A stretch of 64,000 nucleotides of DNA from Sinohyriopsis cumingii (Eukaryota; Mollusca; Bivalvia; Unionida; Unionidae): the NCBI GenBank assembly GCA_028554795.2, contig CM068842.1, forward strand, positions 55,521,860 through 55,585,859. The letters run 5' to 3'. A model generated the notes under the pieces. The model was not told the DNA's origin. It made no database searches and saw only the letters and a list, made by a program, of their open reading frames with translations. Of this stretch, positions 9,548-25,105 are shown piece by piece. The translations under genes and the position numbers were made by a program. How positions within the stretch are numbered: position 1 is the stretch's first letter; the number at the start of each line of letters is the position of its first letter.

Positions 9548-10735
9548 TCACTAACGATAAATGAGATACTCGTTATTAAAACCTTTCAACTAAACAAGCA
9601 ACACGGCACTGGTTCACTTTTAAATGAAAGCTTACTTTATGAGAAAGTACAACTTAACTTCATATAACAAGATATCTAATGTCATTGCAATATCGGATTT
9701 TTTCCAGCAAGCTGAAGACAGGGTACTGTAAACAAATTTTTGCCAAGAGAATTTTTAACTCAGCCAAAAATTAGGTTCAATAATTGCCTAAATTCTTATC
9801 ATTATTCTTAAGCAGGATTATTTAGGCTGAACAAAAATCACACATGTCAGACGTACGATTTGGTTTCGAAAAGAGTAGCGACAATTCATGCTTTTTCTAT
9901 TTTAAATAGCTTTGTAAATAATCACATAAGTGAGTAGACTCGTTTTTGTGCCATATTTGTAGATTTCAAAAACCACTTGACAGATTATACAGAAACAAAT
10001 TCAAATTTAAGATTTTCAAACACGATATTGATGAAAATATATTTAATAATTGCAGTATATGTATAACTCGGTTATGTCTTCTATTGTACGTATTGATCAT
10101 TATTCTGATCTTTAATATCGGTATTTAAGTGTTAGGCAAGATTAATTAGTATCACCTATACTCTTTGTTGTTAGAAGCTGTTGTGACGTCATTATAACAA
10201 AGTGGAAACCCATGAATAACTTTTTAACATGCACCTCTCTTTGATTCTTCTGGTGCATGGTTTTCTTCTCAGAACCTCTCAGAGGATTGCAGCTTATATT
10301 ATAATTGCTTGAACAGTACTGTATGAACTAGAGACAAAAAGAAAATATAGATAAACGAAAGTTGTTGTTTTGAGACGGGGGCGGTCTATTTTGAATTCTG
10401 CAAAATGTTATGATGATGGAAAAGGAAGAGAAATTGCTGAAATATTTATTTATCCTGGTCTTCATTTCCCCAGTAATGGTACATTTTCAAAAGTACGACA
10501 TACTCTGGCATGTAAAGGAATAAAATCATTTTACATTTTGATTCATGCTTAAAAGGTCTAGGACTGGAACCAGGAGAATATATGGAGTTTTACACATATG
10601 CGAAGCTGTGGATTTCGAGGATGTTAATGTCGCTGAGTGCTTACCATTTAAGTTTACGAAATATGCCTTGAATATGTACAAATGTCAAGATAAATACTAC
10701 TGTACATGGGACACTTATTTTTTGCCTATGAAATT
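9539..10735 (+). pseudogene. LINE ORF2 relic, reverse transcriptase domain
   Basis: Would copy LINE RNA at the nicked target. Motifs in order: GELDSLTINEIL then FQLNKQHGTGSLLNE (9539-9642; the K-x-x-K/N-x-x-G-x-D-x-x-x-N-E fingers motif); GFFPAS followed by a stop where Trp is expected (about 9692-9712); AGLFRLNKN then IHAFSILNSFVNNHIS (about 9813-9930; the QAGFR..sT.D region); FVDF at 9956-9967 (motif A with its Asp), continuing in another frame as QKPLDRLYRNKF. The expected YADD catalytic box falls at about 10244-10262 and is destroyed. RGLQLIL, LEQYC and NIDK follow, then RRGRSILNSAK and FIYPGLHFPSNGTF (10370-10480; the thumb segment F-x-Y-L-G-x-x-F-x-x-x-G-x-F). Similarity ends with FKFTKYALNMYK near 10680. 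Confidence 0.8.
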
Positions 10736-10755
10736 ATGGAGACTCGTACAGATTG

Positions 10756-10873
<118 letters not shown>

Positions 10874-10875
10874 AT

Positions 10876-11262
10876 GAACTTTTAAATATGGGGACCGAAT
10901 GTTATCATACAGGTTAGAGAACTTTTAAATATGGGGACCGAATGTTGCCATACAGGTTAGAGAACGTTTAAATATGGGGACAGAATGTTACCATACAGGT
11001 TAGAGAATTTTTAAATATGGGGACCGAATGTTACCATACAGGTTAGAGAATTTTTAAATATGGGGACCGAATGTTGCCATTCAGGTTAGAGAATTTTTAA
11101 ATATGGGGACCGAATGTTGCCATTCAGGTTAGAGAATTTTTAAATATGGGGACCGAATGTTACCATACAGGTTAGAGAATTTTTAAATATGGGGACCGAA
11201 TGTTACCATACAGGTTAGAGAATTTTTAAATATGGGGACCGAATGTTACCATACAGGTTAGA
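10876..11262. repeat. 43-bp minisatellite, 9 copies
   Basis: Unit beginning gaatttttaaatatggggac and ending catacaggttaga. The array length of 387 bp equals 9 x 43 exactly. Copies differ by a few substitutions (tacc/tgcc, atac/attc). The period is not a multiple of three, so it is not coding. Confidence 0.95.
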
Positions 11263-11441
11263 GAATTTTAATTTTTCATTTGCGCTATATTGAGATACTG
11301 GTACCTATCGCCTTGCCTGACTGCACTAAGCCATATGAAAATTAGTTAAGAATGAATATGCAAATATCCTCATTCCACAAAAAAACGGATGTAACAAAGT
11401 CGCTGATAAAGACATGTTCGCATTACGACCAAATAATAAAT

Positions 11442-11584
11442 GTGTGTGTGTGTGTGGGGGGGGAGATATATAGATAGATAGATAGTTAGTTAGATAGAAA
11501 TCCATCCATCCATTCATCCGTACGTACGTACATACATACGTACATACGTACTTACATATATACATACATACATATATACATACA
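11442..11584. repeat. Compound (GT)n, G-run, GATA and ATCC/GTAC tetranucleotide repeats
   Basis: A succession of (TG)n, nine G, tagatagatag, then ccatccatccat, gtacgtacgta and catacatacata blocks. Confidence 0.9.
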
Positions 11585-11950
11585 ACTTTATTGTTTAATA
11601 AATTCATCAAAACCAATTTTGGAGATTAAGATTATCTGCGGCTTTCGATGAATGTATAACATAAAACAACCCCGACAAAGCAAAGAATCTAATCTCACTC
11701 ACATATAATTGAGACCGGTAGATCCGACAATATTGGAATAGTTACAAAACTTAGAATATCTTTATTGGCTTATAAAATTATGTTCGTGGACAAATATAAA
11801 ATTGGTTTGTAATTAGTACTAATTGCTGAGAAAATCCCTGATGTAAAAAAATAAAATGCGTGTTTTTAGTGTTTGGCATGAGAAAACGCGTTACGTCAAC
11901 TGACCCCATCAGCAACTATAAGTCGCAATAATAATTTTATGTGAAGAAAT

Positions 11951-11958
11951 AAAAATAA

Positions 11959-12020
<62 letters not shown>
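11951..12020. repeat. (TAA)n microsatellite
   Basis: About 70 bp of trinucleotide repeat at the left border of the LINE 3' fragment. The (ATT)n tail at 13041-13100 on the other side is its reverse complement, so the fragment sits between complementary tracts. Confidence 0.95.
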
Positions 12021-12021
<1 letters not shown>

Positions 12022-12035
12022 GGAAAATATTATTA

Positions 12036-12715
12036 TTGTTACACAATGTCATAATACCAATGATACTGAAAAAGCTCATTTGTCATTTTTTAAATATATC
12101 CTTGGTAGATCTAAGTCTGCTCCAAATGCGTAACGAATTAGGAAGAATTAGTATGCAGTGTATAACACATAAACGTAGTTTGAAATATTGGCAAAGAATT
12201 CTAAAACTGCCGGAAGACAGATATCCTAAACAATGTTACGATTTACGGTTAAGATGGGGAGGGGGATTAGCTGGGCTAACAAGGTTAAAAGCTTCAATTT
12301 ACACTTGGATTGGGAACTTTTTGATGTACTCAGGGCGTAATGATGAAAATACATTTCTTAGAAAGTTCAGCCAGAGATGTAAAGATATTTGTAAAGCTGC
12401 AGAATGAGATTAAGTAGATGAAAGACTGCGCTTCTATAGGTCATTGGAAGTAGAATTTAGTTGTCAAAGATACCAAAATTTTTGGTAGATAACGATCTTT
12501 GTTATATGACCACTATGCTCGTAGTGTGGAACTTACCAATCAGAGATAATACGGAAAGATATGAAAGTATTTGCTATGAGGAAAGACTGTGTCAAATTCG
12601 TAACGTTAACATCCAAAATGAATTCCATTTTATTACTGCTTGTCCGCTATATATGGAGAAATATGAAGAAAATATTTACACACCTTTGTATATAAAAATC
12701 CAACTTTAGAAAAAT
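12036..12715 (+). pseudogene. LINE ORF2 C-terminal domain relic
   Basis: Open at 12036-12407: RNELGRI (about 12125-12145) followed by KRSLKYWQRILKLPEDRYPK (12171-12230). This is the ELGR...YW..IL...yPK segment that follows the RT in many invertebrate LINEs; next is LRLRWGGGLAGLTRLKASIY. After a break, the frame at 12461-12709 gives LPIRDNTERYESICYEERLC, then QNEFHFITACPLY (12616-12654), the zinc-ribbon-like end of such ORF2 proteins (C..C..(x)EFHFL..CPLY). The first Cys pair is partly lost (LCQIRN). A frame break and stops show it is dead. It lies in the same orientation and order as the relics from 6.98 kb on. Confidence 0.8.
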
Positions 12716-13043
12716 TTAGGTCGTTTATAAAAAGTGATGCTAGAAAAATTCTGATGACAAATTTAGAAATGTTTACTATAAAGGTTCTAAAGATAAGAAA
12801 CCTTTTTATCAACGACTCCTGCCACATAAGACGATATTACAAGACTTATTCCATGCAAATTTTAGGGTTACCCTTAAATTTGTTTGTGTGATTACTGTGT
12901 ATTATATAAGTGTATCTCACACATTCGAAAAATGCAATAATGATTATTTTCATGTATATTGCTTCCACTATAACATCTTTGTGTACCGCATTATGTATGG
13001 ATATGTATCATGGGCCAGTGGCCTGTATTACAAATAAACATTA

Positions 13044-13099
<56 letters not shown>

Positions 13100-13100
13100 G
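12716..13100 (+). mobile_element. LINE 3' UTR and (ATT)n tail
   Basis: Non-coding sequence ending atgggccagtggcctgtatt and acaaataaaca at 13010-13040, then (TTA)n to 13100. A short 3' UTR, an aataaa-like signal and a simple-repeat tail are typical LINE 3' ends, which marks the right border of the element. Confidence 0.75.

Positions 13101-15637
<2,537 letters not shown>

Positions 15638-15720
<83 letters not shown>
15638..15720. repeat. (TA)n microsatellite
   Basis: About 83 bp of perfect dinucleotide repeat. Confidence 0.98.
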
Positions 15721-15722
<2 letters not shown>

Positions 15723-18424
15723 GCATGTGAGCAACCATATTAAAGTGTTTCAACTGCTAATAATAACTAACTCCTTCCCTGCTGTTCATATTCGCTAATT
15801 TGGTTTTTTTCGTCCTTTTATCTAGATGTCTTTACTGTTGAATTCTTTCCAGTATATGAAGAGGAAATAGGTCAACCTTTCGTAAATTCATATAATCATG
15901 GAATTAGCAAAATGGAACTGCCAATAATACAAAGATAGCATATTCTTACAATATTGCCAAACACAGACAAACCTTGAGATGCTTTAGAAATTTCAAGACC
16001 ATTTGCATTACAGTACATTCCATATAAAATATCTTCAGACATCATAGTCAATGTAGAGAAAAAGAAATCGCTGATATTGCAGAATCATATCAAGTTAAAA
16101 TTTCACAAATTAAAAATTTCTCGTCTTTTTAGAAGTGATCTTTTTAGGTTGTGTTCCTGCGCACAGTTCAAACAAATCCTCATCGTTCCAGCCATGTTCT
16201 GTTCAGCTGCAGCTTGATTAAATGCGTCTTGCATTTTCCAGTTATGACTTTGTTAAGGTTTTCTCTTATTTTTGAATTTCGTTTTTCGTCTGAAAATGTA
16301 TTACAGGTGTTTGCAATCTGCTTTTACCCTTTTGTATTGTTGATTCAACGATTGTCAATTATACACACAATATACATGAGGATGTCTATGGTGTTTATTA
16401 TATTATACTTCCCATCTTTCTTTTTCCAAGTATCGGAAGAATTCTAGAAAATAATCATTTTAAATTTTCAGAATCGGACACTCCTCAAAGCGATACCATA
16501 GTATCAGCTGTTCCCAACTGTTAAAATAATGTAAATTATTTCCGGACGACCCCCACCTCCGGATCCGTCCCTGCATCATTTCAAGCGTTTTATGAAAATA
16601 TGCGAATGAGTGATTCTCACTCTCTAGTTAATAATCATTGAAAATGAACAGTAATTGATGGTTGTGATATGAAATATAACTCAACACTGTATACACGATA
16701 TGAACGCAGGGTTCGTTTCCTTTTGCGGTTGGAACCAATTAGAAACAAAGATAAGAACAAAATATACAGTATTATTTCTAGTTCAAGCAAATTAAGAAAA
16801 AGTGTGTGGAAAAAGCCTGAGATTAGGGTGGGGGTAGATAAACGGTCTAAAAATGCAAATATACAGTCTCAATTTATACATGGGTAACGCCTCGTTTACA
16901 GAAAATCTAGCATATATATTGATGTTGTGGTGAACCTTGTAAAACAACACAAATTGCTATTGCTTGCTGATATCAAAGTCAGAATAATTTATGCAGAGTC
17001 ACGAACTGTGGTAATCTACCTCGTAATTAAACGAAAACAGGCGTGTTCACCGATGTAATCACCATGATTGGTTTAAGAACCATGATGGCTAGAGCGAAGC
17101 TGAAATCCACTACATAGCAGGCCAAATGAAATGAACTGTCTATTCGGAACTCCTCGTCTATTGACTCACTTACGGAGTATGTTCTGGATTTTCAGCAGTC
17201 GTGTGGAAAAAGTATATAATAGAGTACATGCCTATTGACAAGTTTATAGGACGTTATACGTCCACACCCGATAGTGCTATACCTGGATCCTTCATGAGGA
17301 AGCTTGGTCATCTATAGTTAAATTATATAGACATATAATATTATTTTACAGATTAGACAAGTTTTAGATCATCGTCTCTTGGAAATCGAATCTGGCTCTG
17401 CGGGTTACATCATCCATCGCATTGCCTGCACGCACCAAATCCCTGTACCTTTTCCACTAAGAGCACATCTCCAGAAAAACAGAACCTTGTCGTGGATATG
17501 AGCATTGGTGCATGGCAGACAAACTTCCATGGTGACCCTCTAATTAACTCCCATCTAAATACAGTCACGCATGATTTCTCTGACATAAATTAAGGCATAT
17601 ATAAGTTATTTTAAGAAGCTTGACGAATACACCACACGGAGCGGAAAGTGATATCCCTGGAACCTACATGAGAATGTGCAATAGTATGATGAGATTATAT
17701 ATGGAGAAAGAATATCTTCATACAAATTTTTAATTCATCTCAAATGAGAATCGAACTCGGTCCACTTAAGTGTAAAGTGTTCATGAAAGTTGTTTTATTA
17801 TGGTTGAAATAATGAATAAAATATGGGAGTTAAAAAGGCCAAAGTTTATGAAGGTAGCTAGCGAAAATACTGTATCCCGAGTGAGACATGGCATTGTGCG
17901 AAATAGAAATTCTGAATAAAAGATAAATTTAGATCTTTCACTCAGCTATTGTTCATCTGTTTGAAGCAAAGTATAACATAGTCAGCATTTCTTGCTGTGA
18001 TAGGATATTTGGTGGAATAAATTTGTGACATGATTCTGAACGATACATGGTGGGGTAGATAATTGTAGAATATTGAAAACTTGACTTATGACTAGAAAAA
18101 GACGAACAGATTAATAGAATTCCTGACGAAAAAACTCTCAAATATTTTTCACATATATCAGTGGGATCTCCGCTGCTTTAAACAACAATATATATACCTT
18201 TGTTTCTTTCTAGAAAACAAAACTTACGTTGCAATCAGAAAGTCAAAGACATCAGTTATTGGTACATTGTAAATAAATTAATTACTTCATTGATGAAACA
18301 CCTAAAATATGTTAAGTTACTGTTGTCTTGTGCTAGTATAACATAATAGCGTTGTTCCCACTTGCCAATTGTAGCTTGGGTTCTTTTTTGTGTTCTTATG
18401 GCACACGCCTATACAAAAGCATAG
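15721..18424. other. Unassigned AT-rich sequence
   Basis: Only short open frames of about 60-100 codons without recognisable motifs (for example 16151-16447 plus, hydrophobic, and 16669-16887 plus, basic). No tandem arrays. I see no gene here. Confidence 0.5.
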
Positions 18425-19000
18425 TTCTATTATGAGTCTATGCTCTTAAAGTAAGTAACAGAAAAAAGTAAAAGGCATCAAATATTGTAAAATTCAACAA
18501 ACAATTCATTTCCCTAGACTACAAAGTGAAAATAAATAAAAACTTATGGTATTGCGAATTAAATCCCAAAATAATCATAGAATTACACACACAAGTCCTA
18601 ATGACGCTAAAGGTGTGGATACGCCTGTTGTGGCCAGTATTGTGTTGTTGTACCAACAGTCTTTTGTTGAAACACAGAAATATAATTCCAGGTTGGAATT
18701 AACAGTAATTACCAGTGCCTCTGTCCAGGAATAATATTTTTATGAGCACTCTGCATTTCCAGAGAAAAATCACTTGAATTAAATAATTTGAAGACATAGA
18801 TTCCAGTTCAAATAAATTTATTGACTAAACAATAGTACAAGTTGAGTCTGTTAGATCCTAAAACACAGATGAATGTTTTTTCCAGTACAAGATTATGTAG
18901 TACTCTACTTGACCTCATGTCACAATTAGCATTTTCTAATACAAACTATTACCTAATGGAAAATTTCAATCTGAAAGCTTCTAAATGTCTACAAGATAAA
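18425..19000 (+). mobile_element. Dispersed repeat, copy A (LTR-like family 1)
   Basis: Non-coding. Its head (gtaagtaacagaaaaaag, then attgtaaaattcaacaaac and tatggtattgcgaattaaat) aligns with copies at 30.03, 54.15 and 56.39 kb. Further on, ctacttgacctc and ctaatggaaaattt match copies B (30.46-30.50 kb) and D (57.86-57.91 kb). The left end (tattatgagtctatg) aligns with TGTTACGAGTCCATG of copy D. The middle has deletions and insertions relative to the others. Confidence 0.6.
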
Positions 19001-20119
19001 ATGTTAGTTAGAATTAAAAGGTATGTTACTGACATTATAATATGGAATATAGAATATGTCAGGTACGCCATGGACTCCCAATAATCTAGACCCAGACTTG
19101 CCGGGTTTCCTTTGAATGAAAAATTTATACGAGTGGTATATCATTGATACAGCGTGCATACTATACATATATTTTATTTATATCGCATACAAATACATAT
19201 ATTTGCCCTTTGAACAGAATTAAGATTTACTACAGGCAGCTGTGTATTGACCGAGTGAATGAACTCCTCACATTATCCGAGTGTGTCCGCTACAAAATGT
19301 AGCTCTATGCCTTTTGTGGCTATTCACAATCACCTTTGCATATTGATAAGTTGATTATTTTTTTAGTTTCTAATTTTCTTCTCATTTATTAAATCAATAT
19401 AATACACACTTATGATTTGAACATGAAAGGTGGTTTTAATGATAAAAGTAGAACACTACAGGACTCACGGTACTAATTCAGCTCACATAGTAAACATATG
19501 GAAACACCATCATAATCAAAATTCACTGACTTAAAATTTATGGGTGCTGATGATCAGACCTATATTTTTCCATGCACAGCTATCCTTGGTGCAAGCTTCT
19601 GTGTGGAGAACACCACATGAGCCGCGGTATTTTTTTTATCTACATGCGTACGAGACACATGTTATCGATTCTGCACCAAATGAATCAGGTGTTACTTTCA
19701 TTACTGAGTGCTCCTTAGTCAAGTCTGTAAAAATACTAAAATTGCATCAATATAATTTGTCCATATTTTTAAATTACAGATAGGATAAGCTCTCGAAAGA
19801 TATTTTTACTAAAATTTTACTTTTCATTATTAACCAATTATGGACCACCAAACCCTTATATACTCTATAATTTATTCACCCATTTCTAGACTGGTTCACA
19901 GTTTTTCCACATAATTAGTACCGTGTGTCCTATAAACATGTGGTTAGCTACGCCATTCACATGAACTCCTAGCAATCACTTACCGGCACATGGAAATTAA
20001 TGTGAAATAGAAAAGCTAAGTGAAATGACGAATTAAGAAGAGGTAATTAAATTATTTTAATATATTTACAGTTGATCTAAGTCATTATTCTTCTTTAGTA
20101 ATAGTACCACTGACCATAA

Positions 20120-20120
<1 letters not shown>
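19001..20120. other. Unassigned AT-rich sequence
   Basis: No recognised gene or repeat. The 79-codon frame at 19544-19783 has no motif I know. Confidence 0.5.
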
Positions 20121-20167
<47 letters not shown>

Positions 20168-20298
20168 CTTTGGTCGGTTTGACTTAACTTGTATCATCAT
20201 TCAAAAGTCCAGAGACACCATGTAATGACACAAACGAAAATCCTCTACGCTCGTCATTTCATAGATTTTATCCCGTCTTACTACGATGGTCCAGAGAG

Positions 20299-20336
<38 letters not shown>
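20121..20336. repeat. (CT)n and (GA)n tracts in inverted arrangement
   Basis: (TC)n at 20121-20164 and (GA)n at 20292-20336, separated by about 128 bp of unique sequence. The two tracts are complementary and could form a hairpin with arms of about 44 bp. Confidence 0.95.
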
Positions 20337-20339
<3 letters not shown>

Positions 20340-22353
20340 TGGACAATTTCATATTTAAAATAATCGATTTTTTTCGAAACAACAACAATAACACAACATT
20401 AAATGTAACCGAGAATTTTACCGTATAATTTCGACATGATTTGCAACTTTGTATCATTGATAAACACTGTTGATAAATCATATGCAACCATATCATTACG
20501 ACGAACCACAATCTTGTAGGTTACTTGGTGTAATTTCTATTTCAAGGTTTTTATCCAGCCCAAATTAATTTTCTGTCTCACTCCACATTTCTGCGGAGTT
20601 GCCCGTTATGCATGCGAGTGGAGGAGGGGCAGAAAGCAGAAATGATTTCGAAGAAAATGTACTATATTAAATTCATTTAGAAAACGGGGAGTATTAATAC
20701 TATATCGTTATTTTCATACGTCACTAATGATTAATGTGTAGAAATTCATCAGTGATCTAGAGTCAACTGCAGACGGTCTCGAGAATATTTATTTATCCGC
20801 ATTATTGCGCCATGAGTGGATCGCAATTTGATATATCAATAGTATGGGTATAATAAATTGCTTTATACCAACACTTTAAAAGCCAAGTATGTTTTTTTTA
20901 TGCGTTCTATGCACTTTTTTAAATAATTAACTTTGAGCTTTTGACTTCTTATTTACTTCATCATTTGGTATAAAATAAACGTGAATTTATGAAGTTGTTA
21001 TCTTAGGTCAAAAATGTTGCAAAATTAGTTAGGTTTTAATAAGAATTCGTTATTCTATATTCAGACATGAAATCTTATTTTGTACAGGTTGATTAGGGTA
21101 CATAACTTGATATAAACAACAAACAAGAATTCCCATAACCTTAGCTTTTGGTGTGGTCTGTCAGCTTGATGCTCGACAGCGTGAAACGAAAATGCAGCAT
21201 GCAAGAAACTTTATTTAATATTGGTGGTTTCTGTAACATAAAGGTGCTAGCTCAGGACGAGGTATTTATCATTGTCAATCAATTCGTTTAACGGTAAATG
21301 CGTACTTTACTCTTCTTAAGTAAGTACAAAAAGAGTATAAAATAGAACAGTGGGGAAACGCTGGGCTTGACAATAACACTTAATGTACCATTAAAATTGT
21401 GCCGTCATGGAATTGCCACGAATTCAAGGTACGAATACGTATTTCTCATATGGCCAGCACATGACAAGCAGGAAGAATTCGAAGTCATCATTTTTTATCG
21501 TTACCATCATCACCGTATTCTTGTTTTCTTTTTCGTCCGTATGATTACAAGCTCCAGATATTGCACCAACAGCAGTTAGACATGATGGTCTGAGGGTATA
21601 TGTTTTATGTCGTCCTGACAATCAGCATACAGAAAACTCCTGAAGTAATTGGTGATGAACGGGAACGCTTAAATCCCAATCTCCAAACCATTAATCAAAG
21701 TCTTTATTAGTTAACATCTGCTTCCTTCAACCGGTGAAATTCATCTTGTTCAAGGCGTGTATCCTAGATAGCAAAAAAGAGAACGTGAATCTTACTGGCA
21801 TGAGGCATTCAACGCAAGTTGTCACGTGGTAAAAGATACTAATAGTAACTAATGAGAATGGTAACAATCCTAAGAACTTGAGTTTGAGCCTATATCAGAT
21901 AATTCCCATGGGAGGTAGAATTCCTTTAAGTTTTGAAAGGCAAAACATGTTATACAAAGTTTGATTTGACACGTATCTTCGATTACGTTACAAATTTCAT
22001 TAACCTCTAATCCATTGGCTCTTTGCTTCTTTAACATCGTGTGTTCTGCAGATACCAAATATCCACAGATTTTAACCACAAAAAGTAAAAACTGAAAATG
22101 CTTTAAATATGCGTTCAACTGTTACTGTTTCATCGTAAGAGCTACGTAGTTTATTTCATATACATCAGAGTGCTTATTCAGTCGTGTTAAATATATATGA
22201 ATGAGTGTGCGACGATACCTGAGTAAGTGTATTTTTGTATTCATTTTTATTTACTTTTTTACTTTTAACATAACCTATTTTAAAAAATTGAGGACTACAT
22301 TGCAGATGGGTCAGTCATGACCAGATTTGTTTTCCTGGTTAACGAAAGTTGTT
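20337..22353. other. Unassigned AT-rich sequence
   Basis: No gene recognised. Frames of 65-82 codons (21367-21621 on both strands, 21870-22118 minus) lack motifs. Confidence 0.5.
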
Positions 22354-22355
22354 TA

Positions 22356-22393
<38 letters not shown>

Positions 22394-22404
22394 GTTATTA
22401 TTAT
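22354..22404. repeat. (TTA)n microsatellite
   Basis: About 50 bp of trinucleotide repeat with one g interruption. Such tracts end LINEs in this window, but I see no LINE sequence on its left. Confidence 0.95.
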
Positions 22405-23187
22405 TTTCCTGAATTACTCCTACTCGCATTACTCTTAATTTATATTTTCCTCATTTGCTCTCTTTCAAGATTTTAAAATATGTTACCTAATTGTCAACAT
22501 TATGGAACATAAATTAGCTAAAGGCACTTGAAAGTATGCCTTGTAGCGAAGGAAATAGCAATTTAAATAGGAAAATCAAGGTCACGTGGTCCTTTCTGGC
22601 TAAATGAATATTCTTTGGTTTGTCGAAGTAGTTCGATATTGAACATCAAACGTTTTGTCTTAAGCACGGTTGTTTATATGTTGAGAGACCATTTTTGTTG
22701 TTTTGCAATTTCAAATATTGTATCTTATTAAAAAGCATTTTCGAAAACTCATATTTTTTCATTTATGATAGTATACATGAAAAAATATAAACTTTTATAT
22801 GCAGACGCTTGAACACTTATATCTTTTGAGCATTACCATCTTGAGGGGTACGAAAACAATACCACTTCAATCATTACGTCCTGCATTAAAAAAATACCCG
22901 TATGGTATGGGGAATACCTGTTCGCAGACGAGAAACATTGAGATCGAAAATGAAAATTACTAGAACCGGATACAACAAAAATATGGTGTCAAATGCAAAA
23001 ATCTTTCGGGGATATAGTTGCCTTTCGATTTTAATTACTCTGTTAGATGAATTTCATTGCATGTAATATCAATGACAAACCAACTGAATCGGGTTTCAGA
23101 GAGGCGTTATTCACTAAATATTATGTTATGGTCTGAACAATTAGCAATGACCTAAAATTGTTTCAGATTCAGTTACGTAGCAATCGT
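22405..23187. other. Unassigned AT-rich sequence
   Basis: No gene, array or element recognised. Confidence 0.5.
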
Positions 23188-23345
23188 TTCGAAACGCTCC
23201 AGTGGTCTAACTTGTTACAGCGTCCGCCTCGAATGGGTTCGATCCACAGCCGAGTCATATAAAAGACTTATAAAAATGGCACTATCAGCTGCCTCGTTTG
23301 GCATCTCAGTATTAAGAGGATAGTGTTAGGACTGGTTGGCCAAGT
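23188..23345 (+). mobile_element. tRNA-derived SINE, second family
   Basis: A-box-like tggtctaacttg at 23203-23214 and B box gggttcgatcc at 23235-23245, 33 bp downstream start to start, the spacing of a tRNA internal promoter. The tRNA-like head is followed by a body with ctgcctcgtttggcatctca and gaggatagtgttaggactgg. The body differs from the SINE at 1.7 and 60.4 kb, so this is another family. It is too diverged to fold as a working tRNA. Confidence 0.6.
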
Positions 23346-24338
23346 GGACATAGAACACAATTAATTTTACTATATGTTCTCTACATTTGCTTCTCAGTAC
23401 TGACCTTTCCACTGTGTGACAATCAATACAAATCATATGTTAATCTAAATTACCTTCAAAGATGACTTCACGGTGAAGTTCTCGTCAAAGGTTGACCTGT
23501 TCTTTTTTGAGATGCTGGACTGTCAACATAGCAGCATGTAAACAGAACACAGATTTCACTTCCGGATCATCACCAAGGCCTTATTACTCACTGTGCACTG
23601 TCGCCGAAATACACACAGACAACAACACCCACCCTAAGCTCATATTATCAAGAATAAACAGTTACCTTTAAATCCCTACCAAAAATGCATAAATAAAACT
23701 CTTCTATCGCCACCAAAATGAGAGAGGAAAAAATGTTCTAAAAATAGACTAGAACTACATTCGTGGGTACTGAACTGGAAGTATTAATTGTGAACCGATT
23801 CCAAGTGTCAAGATATTTTGGCTGGATGGGACATGAAGCCCAAGTGTTACACATCGTTATAACTGCTACACGGCAGACATCGTCGCGATATGACAAAAAT
23901 TGTGAAAGCTACGTTAAACAGCCAAACATACACACACGCACAGGCGCAATCGCCCAAGCATCATTTGCAACAACTGCTGGGGAATGATGCAAGACTCCTT
24001 AGGTGCTTCCATTTCACATCAAAGAATAGTTTTAGCGGGAGGGGCAGGGTCATATTATCCAATTGTAACAGTAAGCACCGTACCTAGCCCATACCACGCA
24101 CTTTCTTACAAAATATACATACACAAAGAGTCATGTCAATGTCAATCGTTTCATTAAAGAAGTACATAGGGCCTTCAATCACCATAATCCGGCCATGGGG
24201 AGCGGATTCCAGAATCCACTTTTGCAGTGCTGATGGGATTTTGTGCTACTCCTCTGTCCAGACTCCAATTCATTTGCAGATATAGTACATAATGTTTATT
24301 TAATTTTACAATAGACTCTTCCTGAACAAAATCTGCAA
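23346..24338. other. Unassigned sequence
   Basis: Less AT-rich than average between 23500 and 24250, but the open frames (23763-23987 and 23890-24087 plus) carry no recognisable domain. Confidence 0.45.
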
Positions 24339-25105
24339 ATTATTTAGCTTATAATGTAGTTGGAGACTATACACTGTTATTATTTAGCTTATAATGTAGT
24401 TGGAGACTATACACTGTTATTTAGCTTATAATGTAGTTGGAGACTATACACTGAAATTATTTAGCTTATAATGTAGTTGGAGACTATACACTGTTATTAT
24501 TTAGCTTATAATGTAGTTGGAGACTATACACTTTTATTTAGCTTATAATGTAGTTGGAGACTATACAATGAAAGTATTTAGCTTATAATGTAGTTGGAGA
24601 CTATACACTGTTATTATTTAGCTTATAATGTAGTTGGAGACTATACACTTTTATTTAGCTTATAATGTAGTTGGAGACTATACAATGAAAGTATTTAGCT
24701 TATAATGTAGTTGGAGACTATACACTGTTATTATTTAGCTTATAATGTAGTTGGAGACTATACACTTTTATTTAGCTTATAATGTAGTTGGAGACTATAC
24801 ACTATTATTTAGCTTATAATGTAGTTGGAGACTATACACTATTATTTAGCTTATAATGTAGTTGGAGACTATACACTGTTATTTAGCTTATAATGTAGTT
24901 GGAGACTATACACTATTATTTAGCTTATAATGTAGTTGGAGACTATACACTGTTATTATTTAGCTTATAATGTAGTTGGAGACTATACACTTTTATTTAG
25001 CTTATAATGTAGTTGGAGACTATACACTATTATTTAGCTTATAATGTAGTTGGAGACTATACACTTTTATTTAGCTTATTTTGTAGTTGGAGACTATACA
25101 CTGTT
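24339..25105. repeat. Minisatellite, about 20 copies of a 31-bp core with variable 7-9 bp joints
   Basis: The core tttagcttataatgtagttg plus gagactataca is almost invariant. The joints vary: ctgttatta, ctgttat, ctgaaatta, cttttat, ctattat, atgaaagta. From the fourth copy the joints run in a repeating triplet (ctgttatta, cttttat, atgaaagta), a higher-order repeat of about 117 bp. The last copy has a changed core (cttattttgtag). Confidence 0.95.

Noticed and set aside
23188-23245. A possible tRNA gene
   Set aside because: A and B boxes are present, but the arms do not pair into a cloverleaf and a SINE body follows.
24339-25105. Direct repeats with short variable joints, superficially like a CRISPR array
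   Set aside because: The joints are only 7-9 bp and recur among six types, and the context is eukaryotic. It is a minisatellite.
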